Of a stretch of DNA of 7,126 nt, positions 1-5,644 are shown piece after piece. Numbering within the stretch: position 1 is the first letter of the stretch; every line of letters begins with the position of its first letter. Source of the stretch: an uncultured Collinsella sp. (lineage in GTDB: Bacteria; Actinomycetota; Coriobacteriia; Coriobacteriales; Coriobacteriaceae); the NCBI GenBank assembly GCA_958346165.1, contig CATVQO010000066.1, forward strand, positions 1 to 7,126, in the 5' to 3' direction. Below the pieces are notes generated by a model. It did no database searches and was not told the DNA's origin. It was given only the letters and a program-made list of their open reading frames with translations. A program made the position numbers and the translations under genes.

Positions 1-1793
1 ATTTTTCCGAGAGCGGCGGCTTTAAGCTCCGCGGTGTTTCTAAGGAGCTTGAGGATAGCTATTTGCCCGAGTTTATGCCGTATGGCGCGGGCATCCCGAC
101 GTACGTGCTTCGCGAGTCGCGCGCTTGCCGTCTGTCGATTCAGCAGGACCTTGAGGGCGATCGTGTCGCCTCGGGCATGTTTATGGATTTGGACAATCGT
201 TCTAAGCACCTGTTGCGCGTGCAGGATATGCCTCCGTACCGCAGCGAGATCTGTCTTCCCGTTTTTTACGGTACGCAGATCCTTGGCGTGCTGGAAGTTG
301 GCTGGAAACGCCCCCAGGCACCGCTCGCCTATGACGTTAATGTACTCGAGGTCATTTGCGATTACCTGTCTATCCAGCTGGTCGGCATGGCATCGAGCCT
401 TCGCTCTCGTCGCACGGCCGAGCTTGGCCGCTCGCTTAATGTGCTTCGGGATGAGTTGTTTGCCTATCTTGATGATCCTGTTGCCGCCTCGCGTGCGGTG
501 TCGGCCGAAATTTGCGCCGTGCTCAATTGCCATTTCTGTCCCGTGGAGTATGACGCTAGTCTGGACGCCTACGTCATAGATTTTGAAGGCGGCAGTCGCG
601 TTGCTTTGCCTGACGATCCCGAGAAGCTTTTCTTTTCCACGACGGCGCCAGCGGCACGTCTGGGGGCTGGCCCTGATGGCTTTGGGGCGTCTGTTTTGGG
701 CGGCACGAGTGCCGAGGACCTTAAACACGTCCGTATAACTCGCGTTGACGAATCGATGCCTATGGGAGGCTGGCTTAGGGCGCATGGTCTACCTTGCCAA
801 GGTCTCTACGTCGACACCGGCATCGAGGCGGGGCGCCCGCGCTCTGAGGGTGATGGCAAGCACAGCAGCGACGCAATTGTCCCTGCTTCTGTTGCGAAGG
901 GCCCGACGACGCGCGCGCTGCTGCTTCGTGATGGCAGCCAAGAGCCGATTGATGACCTTGAATATGACTACTTGGTGCACTTGGCGCATGACTTTGAACT
1001 GATCTACGAAGGCGAATCTCAAAAGCGCGAGGAGCGCCATATCGCTCAGACCCTCCAGATCGGCATGAGAAATTCCCTGGGGGATGTTCCGGGTATCGCA
1101 ACCGATTCGGTGTACCTGTCGGCCACGAACTCGGCGTTGGTCGGCGGCGATTTCTATACGCTCATCCGACTTCCCGACGACTGCGCCGTCATGATTCTGG
1201 GTGATGTGTCTGGCAAAGGCATTGAGGCCGCATCGATGTCCGCGCTCGTCAAGACGGCCCTGACGGCATATGCCTGGGAGGGCGCTGGCCCGGCCCGCAT
1301 GGCGCGCTCCCTTAACAGCATGCTCATGGGCTTTTCGAGGGTCGAGACGTTCGTGACGGCCTTTATCGCCAAGATTGACCTTAAAGCCGGACGCGCAACG
1401 TATTGTTCGGCGGGCCATCCTCCGACCATGGTCATCAGGCCAGAGTCGATGCCGCTGGGCGGCGGCGAGGCCCGTGGGGGAGAGGTCGAACTGCTTGGAT
1501 GCCAATCGGGCGTAATCGGTGCATTCGAAGGCATGGTGTACGAGACGGGTGCCTTTACGTTCGCCCCCGGCGACATGCTCTTTATGTATACGGATGGAAC
1601 GATTGAGGCCCGTGACCGCACCGGAGCATTCTTTGGCGAGCAGCGCTTGCGCGACCTTCTGCTTTCTGTTTCGGGGGAGGGCGTGTCGGGCATTTGCGGC
1701 AAGGTCTTGGGCGAGCTCGACCGATTTACCGAATCGGCGCTGGACGACGACATTGCATTGGTGTCCCTTGAGTTTTTACGGGGTCGTTCATAG
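1..1793 (+). CDS. GAF-domain PP2C/SpoIIE (RsbU-type) serine phosphatase, 5' partial
   Basis: The frame is open from base 3 to the TAG at 1791-1793, giving 596 visible codons. The true start lies upstream of the window, so the TTG at 63 or any inner ATG is not the start. Bases about 200-400 encode what looks like the C-terminal half of a GAF sensor domain, including ICLPVFYGTQILGVLEVGW. The next part (about 430-1000) has no motif I recognise and may be a degenerate second sensor domain. From about 1040 comes a PP2C-type SpoIIE phosphatase domain with GGDFY (1143-1157), GDVSGKG (1200-1220), an AGHPP segment, YTDGT (Asp at 1593) and the closing DDDIAL (from 1743). These acidic residues are the expected Mn/Mg ligands, so the enzyme looks active. 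Family members dephosphorylate a phosphoserine on a STAS anti-anti-sigma protein. The next gene encodes such a domain, which makes it the likely substrate. No signal peptide can be judged because the N-terminus is missing. Confidence 0.9.
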   Translation, partial: FSESGGFKLRGVSKELEDSYLPEFMPYGAGIPTYVLRESRACRLSIQQDLEGDRVASGMFMDLDNRSKHLLRVQDMPPYRSEICLPVFYGTQILGVLEVGWKRPQAPLAYDVNVLEVICDYLSIQLVGMASSLRSRRTAELGRSLNVLRDELFAYLDDPVAASRAVSAEICAVLNCHFCPVEYDASLDAYVIDFEGGSRVALPDDPEKLFFSTTAPAARLGAGPDGFGASVLGGTSAEDLKHVRITRVDESMPMGGWLRAHGLPCQGLYVDTGIEAGRPRSEGDGKHSSDAIVPASVAKGPTTRALLLRDGSQEPIDDLEYDYLVHLAHDFELIYEGESQKREERHIAQTLQIGMRNSLGDVPGIATDSVYLSATNSALVGGDFYTLIRLPDDCAVMILGDVSGKGIEAASMSALVKTALTAYAWEGAGPARMARSLNSMLMGFSRVETFVTAFIAKIDLKAGRATYCSAGHPPTMVIRPESMPLGGGEARGGEVELLGCQSGVIGAFEGMVYETGAFTFAPGDMLFMYTDGTIEARDRTGAFFGEQRLRDLLLSVSGEGVSGICGKVLGELDRFTESALDDDIALVSLEFLRGRS

Positions 1794-1871
1794 ACGACGC
1801 TGGACGGGCTGAATCCGCACGGTTGGGGAAACAAATGCATCGAGTGGGCTTTTTTGGGGAACCATGGTCGT

Positions 1872-2618
1872 ATGAATGAGTGGAATGACATAGCGGTTTT
1901 GACGCCACCGGGCGATATCGACATCGCCACGGTGCCTGCGCTGCGTCGGCGGTTGGATGCTTTGGTTGACCGCGGCGTGCGTCGTGTCGTCATCAACTGT
2001 CAGGCTGTTGGCTTTATCGATTCGACGGGCTTGGCATTCCTGCTTACGCGCGCTCGTGAGCTCATGAGGCGAGAAGGCCTGCTTTCGCTCGTCAATGCAT
2101 CAGGCGAAGTTGTTCGCTTTTTGGAGATTGCTCGTCTTGTCGATATCCTTCATGTCGCGGGTCCGGCACGGGAGTCTATTCCCGCCATTCCGGTGGGGGA
2201 GCTGCCTCGCTGGAGTAAGAGCGTCGAGGTCCGTCAGGGTATCGAGAATCTTCCATACTACCGACATCACATCGCCGAACTCCTTGAATCGCTTCCGTTG
2301 CGCCGCGACGAGCGCTACGATGTCGCATTGGCGTCGGGGGAGGCACTGGGTAATGCCTATGACCATGCGGGCGGTGTCGGGTGCGTCCTGACGGTTCAGG
2401 CCTATGGCGATCGCGTTGTGGTTGAGGTGCTTGATCGAGGTGCCGGCTATTCTATCGATAAAACGAGCGAACCGGTCGCATCCGAGGAGCGCGGCCGTGG
2501 TATCAAGCTTATGCGTATGCTCGTCGATAACGTGGAGGTTGCGCGTCGTACAGACGGCGCCGGCACGCGCGTGCAGATGGTGAAGCTGTTTAGCGGAGCG
2601 CTGGAAACGTGTGCCTAG
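1872..2618 (+). CDS. STAS anti-anti-sigma / HATPase anti-sigma kinase fusion protein
   Basis: This 248-aa protein joins two normally separate partner-switch components. Residues about 5-95 form a STAS domain with the D-S-T-G-L motif, where Ser51 is the expected phosphorylation site (as in SpoIIAA/RsbV). After a linker, residues about 120-245 form a GHKL/Bergerat ATPase of the RsbW/SpoIIAB type. Its N-box has Glu157, Asn161 and His165, its G1 box is DRGAG (188-192) and its G2 box is GRGI (208-211). The catalytic Glu and Asn are kept, so kinase activity is plausible. I chose the ATG at 1872 because the STAS fold begins directly after it and GGGGAA lies about 10 nt upstream; a TTG at 1854 is an in-frame alternative. 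The gene follows the phosphatase after 78 nt with no terminator seen, so cotranscription is likely. Whether kinase and STAS act on each other in cis or on outside partners cannot be told here. Confidence 0.88.
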   Translation: MNEWNDIAVLTPPGDIDIATVPALRRRLDALVDRGVRRVVINCQAVGFIDSTGLAFLLTRARELMRREGLLSLVNASGEVVRFLEIARLVDILHVAGPARESIPAIPVGELPRWSKSVEVRQGIENLPYYRHHIAELLESLPLRRDERYDVALASGEALGNAYDHAGGVGCVLTVQAYGDRVVVEVLDRGAGYSIDKTSEPVASEERGRGIKLMRMLVDNVEVARRTDGAGTRVQMVKLFSGALETCA

Positions 2619-2682
2619 CCAATCGCTTTAGCGCGTTTAGCTACTAAGAACATGCGGCAGACAAGTTTTTTGAAAAAAGTAC

Positions 2683-2711
2683 TTGCGTCTTTTGGACAAC
2701 TCGCGTAAATT
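2683..2711 (+). promoter_or_regulatory. Sigma-70-type promoter of the tRNA Gly-Cys-Gly operon
   Basis: A -35 box TTGCGT (2683-2688) and a -10 box TAAATT (2706-2711) are separated by exactly 17 bp. The -10 box ends 12 nt before the first tRNA. An A/T-rich block (2664-2678, T6-G-A6) sits just upstream and could act as an UP element. The same arrangement recurs before the third tRNA-Gly, with the same 42-nt distance from the CTTGC block to the tRNA, which supports the call. Confidence 0.75.
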
Positions 2712-2723
2712 AATAACCCGCAA

Positions 2724-2799
2724 GCGGACATGGCTCAGTTGGTAGAGCACAACCTTGCCAAGGTTGGGGTCGCGGGTTCGAGCCCCGTTGTCCGCTCCA
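2724..2799 (+). tRNA. tRNA-Gly(GCC), copy 1
   Basis: A full cloverleaf is visible: acceptor stem GCGGACA/TGTCCGC, D-arm GCTC/GAGC, anticodon stem CAACC/GGTTG with anticodon GCC at 2757-2759, and T-arm GCGGG/CCCGT with loop TTCGAGC. The discriminator is T (usual for bacterial tRNA-Gly) and the CCA end is encoded (2797-2799). It reads GGC and GGU codons. The 76 bases are identical to the copies at 2950 and 5079. Confidence 0.97.
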
Positions 2800-2809
2800 T
2801 TGCATTTCC

Positions 2810-2832
2810 GGACCGTTTAGGCGGTCCTTTTT
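2810..2832 (+). terminator. Short hairpin with T-run between tRNA-Gly and tRNA-Cys
   Basis: A 6-bp stem GGACCG/CGGTCC (2810-2815 with 2822-2827) with a 6-nt loop is followed by five T (2828-2832). The next tRNA begins two bases later, leaving no room for a new promoter. The hairpin must therefore be partly read through, or it acts as a processing or attenuating element rather than a full stop. Confidence 0.6.
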
Positions 2833-2833
2833 C

Positions 2834-2907
2834 GGCGAAGTGGCCAAGTGGTAAGGCAGAGGCCTGCAAAGCCTTTACCCCCGGTTCGAATCCGGGCTTC
2901 GCCTCCA
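2834..2907 (+). tRNA. tRNA-Cys(GCA)
   Basis: The acceptor stem is GGCGAAG/CTTCGCC, the anticodon stem GAGGC/GCCTT carries a seven-base loop with anticodon GCA at 2866-2868, and the T-arm has loop TTCGAAT. The discriminator is T, as usual for tRNA-Cys, followed by an encoded CCA (2905-2907). It lies between two terminator-like hairpins and depends on the promoter upstream of tRNA-Gly copy 1. Confidence 0.96.
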
Positions 2908-2916
2908 GGCAACATC

Positions 2917-2943
2917 CGGGCGCTCCGGCGCCCGTTTTGTTTT
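2917..2943 (+). terminator. Hairpin with T-rich tail between tRNA-Cys and tRNA-Gly copy 2
   Basis: A perfect 7-bp GC stem CGGGCGC/GCGCCCG (2917-2923 with 2928-2934) is capped by TCCG. With its C-G closing pair this is a UNCG-type stable tetraloop. TTTTGTTTT follows. It looks like a good intrinsic terminator, yet tRNA-Gly copy 2 starts six bases downstream without room for its own promoter. Confidence 0.7.
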
Positions 2944-2949
2944 ACATAT

Positions 2950-3025
2950 GCGGACATGGCTCAGTTGGTAGAGCACAACCTTGCCAAGGTTGGGGTCGCG
3001 GGTTCGAGCCCCGTTGTCCGCTCCA
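2950..3025 (+). tRNA. tRNA-Gly(GCC), copy 2
   Basis: Identical base for base to copy 1 (anticodon GCC, U73, encoded CCA). No promoter of its own is visible. It is the last gene of the Gly-Cys-Gly unit and is followed by a strong terminator. Confidence 0.97.
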
Positions 3026-3033
3026 AACGCAAC

Positions 3034-3064
3034 AGCCCGGCTACTACGGTAGCCGGGCTTTTTT
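3034..3064 (+). terminator. Strong intrinsic terminator of the tRNA operon
   Basis: An 11-bp perfect stem (3034-3044 with 3049-3059) has the tetraloop TACG closed by C-G, a UNCG-type cap. Six T follow (3059-3064). This ends the Gly-Cys-Gly unit and separates it from the glucosidase gene. Confidence 0.9.
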
Positions 3065-3187
3065 GTATCCATTGCATGGGCTCGAACCCGAGAGGGAGCG
3101 AGCGTTTTGGGTCGTGGCTGTGGCGTTGTTTGCTGCGAATGTCAGCTTTGGGCGTATCATCGTGGGCATCTCACAAAACCTCGTTGC

Positions 3188-3195
3188 AAGGGAGG
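3188..3195 (+). promoter_or_regulatory. Ribosome binding site of the alpha-glucosidase gene
   Basis: AAGGGAGG lies 8 nt before the ATG at 3204, a near-ideal Shine-Dalgarno match. It fixes the start and excludes the longer open frame that runs upstream through the tRNA genes. Confidence 0.85.
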
Positions 3196-3203
3196 CACGC
3201 CCC

Positions 3204-4937
3204 ATGGTTACAGAAAAGTCTTCTTCGCGTTCATGGATGTCCGATGCCGCGATCTATCAGATCTACCCGCGCTCGTTTAAGGATTCGACTGGTTCGGGTC
3301 TGGGCGATATCGCGGGCATTACCCAGCAGATGGACTATCTTGAGCGGCTGGGTATCGAGGCCATCTGGCTGAGCCCGTTTTACCCATCGCCTCTTGTCGA
3401 TGGTGGCTATGATGTGGCGGACTACTGCGATGTCGATCCACGTCTCGGCTCGCTTGACGACTTCGATGATATGATCGCTGCGGCTCACGCGCGCGGCATC
3501 AAGGTCATCGTCGACATCGTGCCCAACCATTCATCCAGCCAGCACCCCTGGTTCAAAGCCGCTCTTGCCGCCGGCCCCGGATCGCCCGAGCGCGCCCGTT
3601 ATATCTTCCGCGATGGTCGCGGCGAGCATGGCGAGCTGCCTCCCACCAATTGGAATGCCAACTTTGGCGGCCCCGCATGGACGCGTGTTGCGGACGGTCA
3701 GTGGTATCTGCACATGTTTACGCCCGAGCAGCCGGACTTTGACTGGTCATGCCCTGAGGTTCACGCGCTCTTTTGCGACGTCCTGGCGTTTTGGAGCGAT
3801 CGAGGCGTCGATGGCTTTCGCATTGATGTGGCGCAGGGTCTCGCCAAGGATCTCGACCGCGATGACCTCGACCGGTGGCATCTCGCCGAGGGCGATGACA
3901 TGGTTGACGACGGTACCCATCCACTGTGGGACCGCAACGAGGTCCATGAGATCTATCGCGAGTGGCGTCGCGTGTTTGACCGCTATGATCCGCCGCGCAG
4001 CGCCGTTGCCGAGGCGTGGGTGCTGCCCGAGCGCCAGTATCTCTACGCGCGCCCCAGCGAGCTTGGCCAGACATTCAATTTTGAGTTTGCCAAGGCCACT
4101 TGGACCTATGATGACATGCACACTGCAATCGAGAAGGGCTTGAAGGCAGCCGTCGAATCCGATTCCGCCTCGACCTGGGTACTCTCCAACCACGACGTGC
4201 CGCGCGTGGCGACACGCTATGCCCTGCCGCAAATCAAGGCGACGCGCTACCACCAGATTGCGCTCGACTGGCTCTTACGCGACGGGTCGTCTTATGACGA
4301 GGACCGTGAACTCGGCGAGCGCCGCGCGCGGGCGGCCCTTTTGCTTGAGCTGGCGCTTCCGGGCTCGGCATACGTGTACCAGGGTGAGGAGCTCGGCCTT
4401 TTTGAGGTGGCTGACATCCCGTGGGCTGCACTCGAAGATCCTACTGCGACCAATACGCACGGACCGAAGCGCGAGAAGGGGCGCGACGGCTGTCGCGTGC
4501 CCCTGCCGTGGGTGGCGGCGGACGATCCCGCGCAAGGCGGATCGTTTGGGTTTTCGCCGGCGGACGCCGATGCGGCGCCCCATCTGCCGCAACCTGCATG
4601 GTTTTCCGATTACGCTGCCGATAGGGAAGAAGCGGACCCGACATCGATGCTTGCGCTCTATCGTGACGCCCTCTGGCTTCGGCGCAAGCTGCGCGGTTGC
4701 GCCAACGATCTTGCGTGGCTCGATCTTGACGGGCGCACCGGTCTTGCGGATGGTGCCGAGGGCGCTGTGGGCGGCGTCATCGCCTATCGCCGCGACAACG
4801 GCTGGGCGTGTGTGACGAACTTCGGCGCAGCACCCGTGGAGCTGCCGGCGGGCAGGGTCCTGCTCACCTCATCACCGCTTGCAGACGGCAGGCTCGCGCA
4901 GGACAGCTCTGCCTGGATCATGCTCGGTGAGATGTAG
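3204..4937 (+). CDS. GH13 alpha-glucosidase (oligo-1,6-glucosidase/maltase-like)
   Basis: This 577-aa cytoplasmic enzyme (no signal peptide) should release glucose from the non-reducing ends of short alpha-glucosides. It opens with AIYQIYPRSF, typical of the oligo-1,6-glucosidase group. The GH13 regions are in order: DIVPNH (104-109), QPDFDW (176-181), GFRIDV with nucleophile Asp208, AVAEAW with acid/base Glu270, and NHD with His330 and Asp331. All three catalytic carboxylates are present. The sequence, including YIFRDGRGEHGELPP and FGGPAW, recalls Bifidobacterium-type actinobacterial alpha-glucosidases (probably GH13_30). Exact linkage preference (1,4, 1,6, sucrose or other) cannot be read from it. 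No transporter or regulator gene is adjacent, so it appears monocistronic. Its promoter should lie in 3065-3187, where I see only a weak -10-like TATCAT at 3155. The gene sits between two tRNA units that carry identical tRNA-Gly genes. Confidence 0.93.
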   Translation: MVTEKSSSRSWMSDAAIYQIYPRSFKDSTGSGLGDIAGITQQMDYLERLGIEAIWLSPFYPSPLVDGGYDVADYCDVDPRLGSLDDFDDMIAAAHARGIKVIVDIVPNHSSSQHPWFKAALAAGPGSPERARYIFRDGRGEHGELPPTNWNANFGGPAWTRVADGQWYLHMFTPEQPDFDWSCPEVHALFCDVLAFWSDRGVDGFRIDVAQGLAKDLDRDDLDRWHLAEGDDMVDDGTHPLWDRNEVHEIYREWRRVFDRYDPPRSAVAEAWVLPERQYLYARPSELGQTFNFEFAKATWTYDDMHTAIEKGLKAAVESDSASTWVLSNHDVPRVATRYALPQIKATRYHQIALDWLLRDGSSYDEDRELGERRARAALLLELALPGSAYVYQGEELGLFEVADIPWAALEDPTATNTHGPKREKGRDGCRVPLPWVAADDPAQGGSFGFSPADADAAPHLPQPAWFSDYAADREEADPTSMLALYRDALWLRRKLRGCANDLAWLDLDGRTGLADGAEGAVGGVIAYRRDNGWACVTNFGAAPVELPAGRVLLTSSPLADGRLAQDSSAWIMLGEM

Positions 4938-4990
4938 GGGTCTCTTGCGGCGAGATTGCGTTTGCCCGCGCCTTCCGTGGTGGCTGATGT

Positions 4991-5009
4991 CTTCGCGAGG
5001 TTCGCGAGG
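4991..5009 (+). repeat. Tandem 9-mer forming a hairpin downstream of the glucosidase gene
   Basis: TTCGCGAGG occurs twice head to tail (4992-5000, 5001-5009). Because TCGCGA is palindromic, the two copies also pair as an 8-bp hairpin (4991-4998 with 5002-5009, loop GGT, one G-T pair). No T-run follows directly, so it is at best a weak terminator for the glucosidase transcript. Confidence 0.5.
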
Positions 5010-5037
5010 GCGTTGCAAAACTTTTTAAAAAAAGTTC

Positions 5038-5066
5038 TTGCATAGGATGCGGGCATCACGTAAGAT
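5038..5066 (+). promoter_or_regulatory. Sigma-70-type promoter of the tRNA Gly-Val unit
   Basis: A -35 box TTGCAT (5038-5043) and a -10 box TAAGAT (5061-5066) have a 17-bp spacer, and the -10 box ends 12 nt before the tRNA. Just upstream, AACTTTTT/AAAAAGTT (5019-5026 with 5029-5036) is an AT-rich inverted repeat and possible UP element. The layout matches the promoter at 2683-2711, with conserved CTTGC, CGTAA and ATTAAT blocks at the same spacing. Confidence 0.8.
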
Positions 5067-5078
5067 TAATCCTCGTAA

Positions 5079-5154
5079 GCGGACATGGCTCAGTTGGTAG
5101 AGCACAACCTTGCCAAGGTTGGGGTCGCGGGTTCGAGCCCCGTTGTCCGCTCCA
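5079..5154 (+). tRNA. tRNA-Gly(GCC), copy 3
   Basis: Identical over all 76 bases to the copies at 2724 and 2950, including U73 and encoded CCA. It is the first gene of a second unit with its own promoter, and only three T separate it from tRNA-Val. Confidence 0.97.
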
Positions 5155-5157
5155 TTT

Positions 5158-5232
5158 GGGCGTTTAGCTCAGGGGGAGAGCGCTTCCCTGACACGGAAGA
5201 GGTCAGAAGTTCAAATCTTCTAACGCCCACCA
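5158..5232 (+). tRNA. tRNA-Val(GAC)
   Basis: The acceptor stem is GGGCGTT/AACGCCC, the D-arm GCTC/GAGC, and the anticodon stem CTTCC/GGAAG has anticodon GAC at 5190-5192. The T-arm is AGAAG/CTTCT with loop TTCAAAT. The discriminator is A and CCA is encoded (5230-5232). It reads GUC and GUU. It is cotranscribed with tRNA-Gly copy 3, and here no hairpin lies between the two genes. Confidence 0.96.
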
Positions 5233-5240
5233 AATGTTCG

Positions 5241-5278
5241 CAGCTCAGAGGCTATGTCCTCTGGGCTGTTTTGTTTTG
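5241..5278 (+). terminator. Intrinsic terminator after tRNA-Val
   Basis: An 11-bp stem (5241-5251 with 5258-5268) with one T-G wobble and loop CTATGT is followed by TTTTGTTTT. It closes the Gly-Val unit. Confidence 0.85.
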
Positions 5279-5289
5279 CTACCAAGCAC

Positions 5290-5313
5290 GCCGCCAAATA
5301 AGCCACCAAATAT
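5290..5313. repeat. Two degenerate tandem 12-mers
   Basis: GCCGCCAAATAA (5290-5301) is followed directly by GCCACCAAATAT (5302-5313), matching at 10 of 12 positions. CCACCAAAT in the second unit also matches the 3' end of tRNA-Val plus its flank (5227-5235). It is short, so chance is possible. Confidence 0.4.
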
Positions 5314-5479
5314 TGATCCAAGGTCTGTACGCGATGGTCTTCGCGTCCCGTAGAGGTGCCGGCAGATTGCATACGTCCTGGCCGATCGTGACCGCAACAT
5401 GTTGGTCAAGCACAATCTTTTGGATTCTTTTGGCGTGAGCGGTTTGGTTTTGGTAGGATTTGTCAGCGGCTTGACTAAG

Positions 5480-5552
5480 GGGGTTTTATAACTGCCATGC
5501 AGGTAGCCGTGTTGGTAACGTTTTACCGACTTGCCAAGAACCCCTCATTTTT
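5480..5552 (+). other. Possible branched RNA structure
   Basis: An outer 6-bp stem GGGGTT/AACCCC (5480-5485 with 5539-5544) encloses two small hairpins: CTGC-CAT-GCAG (5492-5502) and GGTAA-CGTT-TTACC (5514-5527). The outer arm is followed by a T-rich stretch (TCATTTTT). This could be a three-way-junction RNA or a terminator-like element. It was seen by eye only, without folding energies. Confidence 0.3.
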
Positions 5553-5592
5553 AATGCGTCTGCAAAATGACTAATTGCTTTGACCTGCTGAA

Positions 5593-5608
5593 ACACTATA
5601 TGTTGTGT
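5593..5608. promoter_or_regulatory. NrdR box (operator) upstream of nrdD
   Basis: ACACTATATGTTGTGT matches the known NrdR-box consensus (acaCwAtATaTwGtgt) at all but one position. NrdR is a zinc-finger/ATP-cone repressor that represses ribonucleotide reductase genes when dATP is high. The box abuts the -35 element and lies ahead of nrdD, the expected setting. NrdR boxes usually come in pairs about three helical turns apart. I find no second good box at that distance; the weak match at 5627-5642 is off-spacing. Confidence 0.85.
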
Positions 5609-5638
5609 TTGACCTAAAAAAAGAATACAGGATATAGA
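5609..5638 (+). promoter_or_regulatory. Probable nrdD promoter
   Basis: A -35 box TTGACC (5609-5614) and a -10 box TATAGA (5633-5638) have an 18-bp spacer. The NrdR box directly upstream would let the repressor block RNA polymerase. A second TTGACC lies at 5580 on the other side of the box but has no well-spaced -10. Transcription from about 5645 would give a leader of roughly 220 nt. Confidence 0.6.
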
Positions 5639-5644
5639 TGCGTC

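Larger units (their letters stand above)
5279..5592. other. Non-coding intergenic region without a recognised gene
   Basis: About 310 bases between the tRNA-Val terminator and the nrdD control region. Short open frames exist on both strands, but none has a Shine-Dalgarno site with a recognisable protein. The part after about 5400 is less GC-rich than the genes around it. It contains a small tandem repeat (5290-5313) and a branched inverted-repeat structure (5480-5544), both listed separately. It could be a decayed gene or host a small RNA; I cannot distinguish these. Confidence 0.55.

Noticed and set aside
34..579. 181-codon plus-strand frame beginning at base 34
   Set aside because: It overlaps the phosphatase in another frame. 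The Cys/Arg-rich translation has no domain features.
789..1996. Minus-strand frames of 238 and 280 codons opposite the phosphatase gene
   Set aside because: They overlap each other and a well-supported SpoIIE-type coding sequence, and have no recognisable domains.
3126..3160. Promoter for the glucosidase gene (TTGTTT or TTGCTG with TATCAT at 3155)
   Set aside because: The spacings are 23 and 19 bp, so no convincing pair of boxes could be assigned, although a promoter must exist between 3065 and 3187.
2730..3203. N-terminal extension of the glucosidase frame through the tRNA genes, and similar peptides beginning MAQLVEHNLAKVG at 2730 and 5085
   Set aside because: These are translations of tRNA-Gly sequence, a well-known annotation artefact. 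The glucosidase has a strong ribosome binding site and fold start at 3204.
2950..5154. Mobile element bounded by tRNA-Gly direct repeats
   Set aside because: No integrase, transposase or other mobility gene is present. Only a housekeeping-type glucosidase lies between the repeats, so duplication of tRNA genes is the simpler reading.
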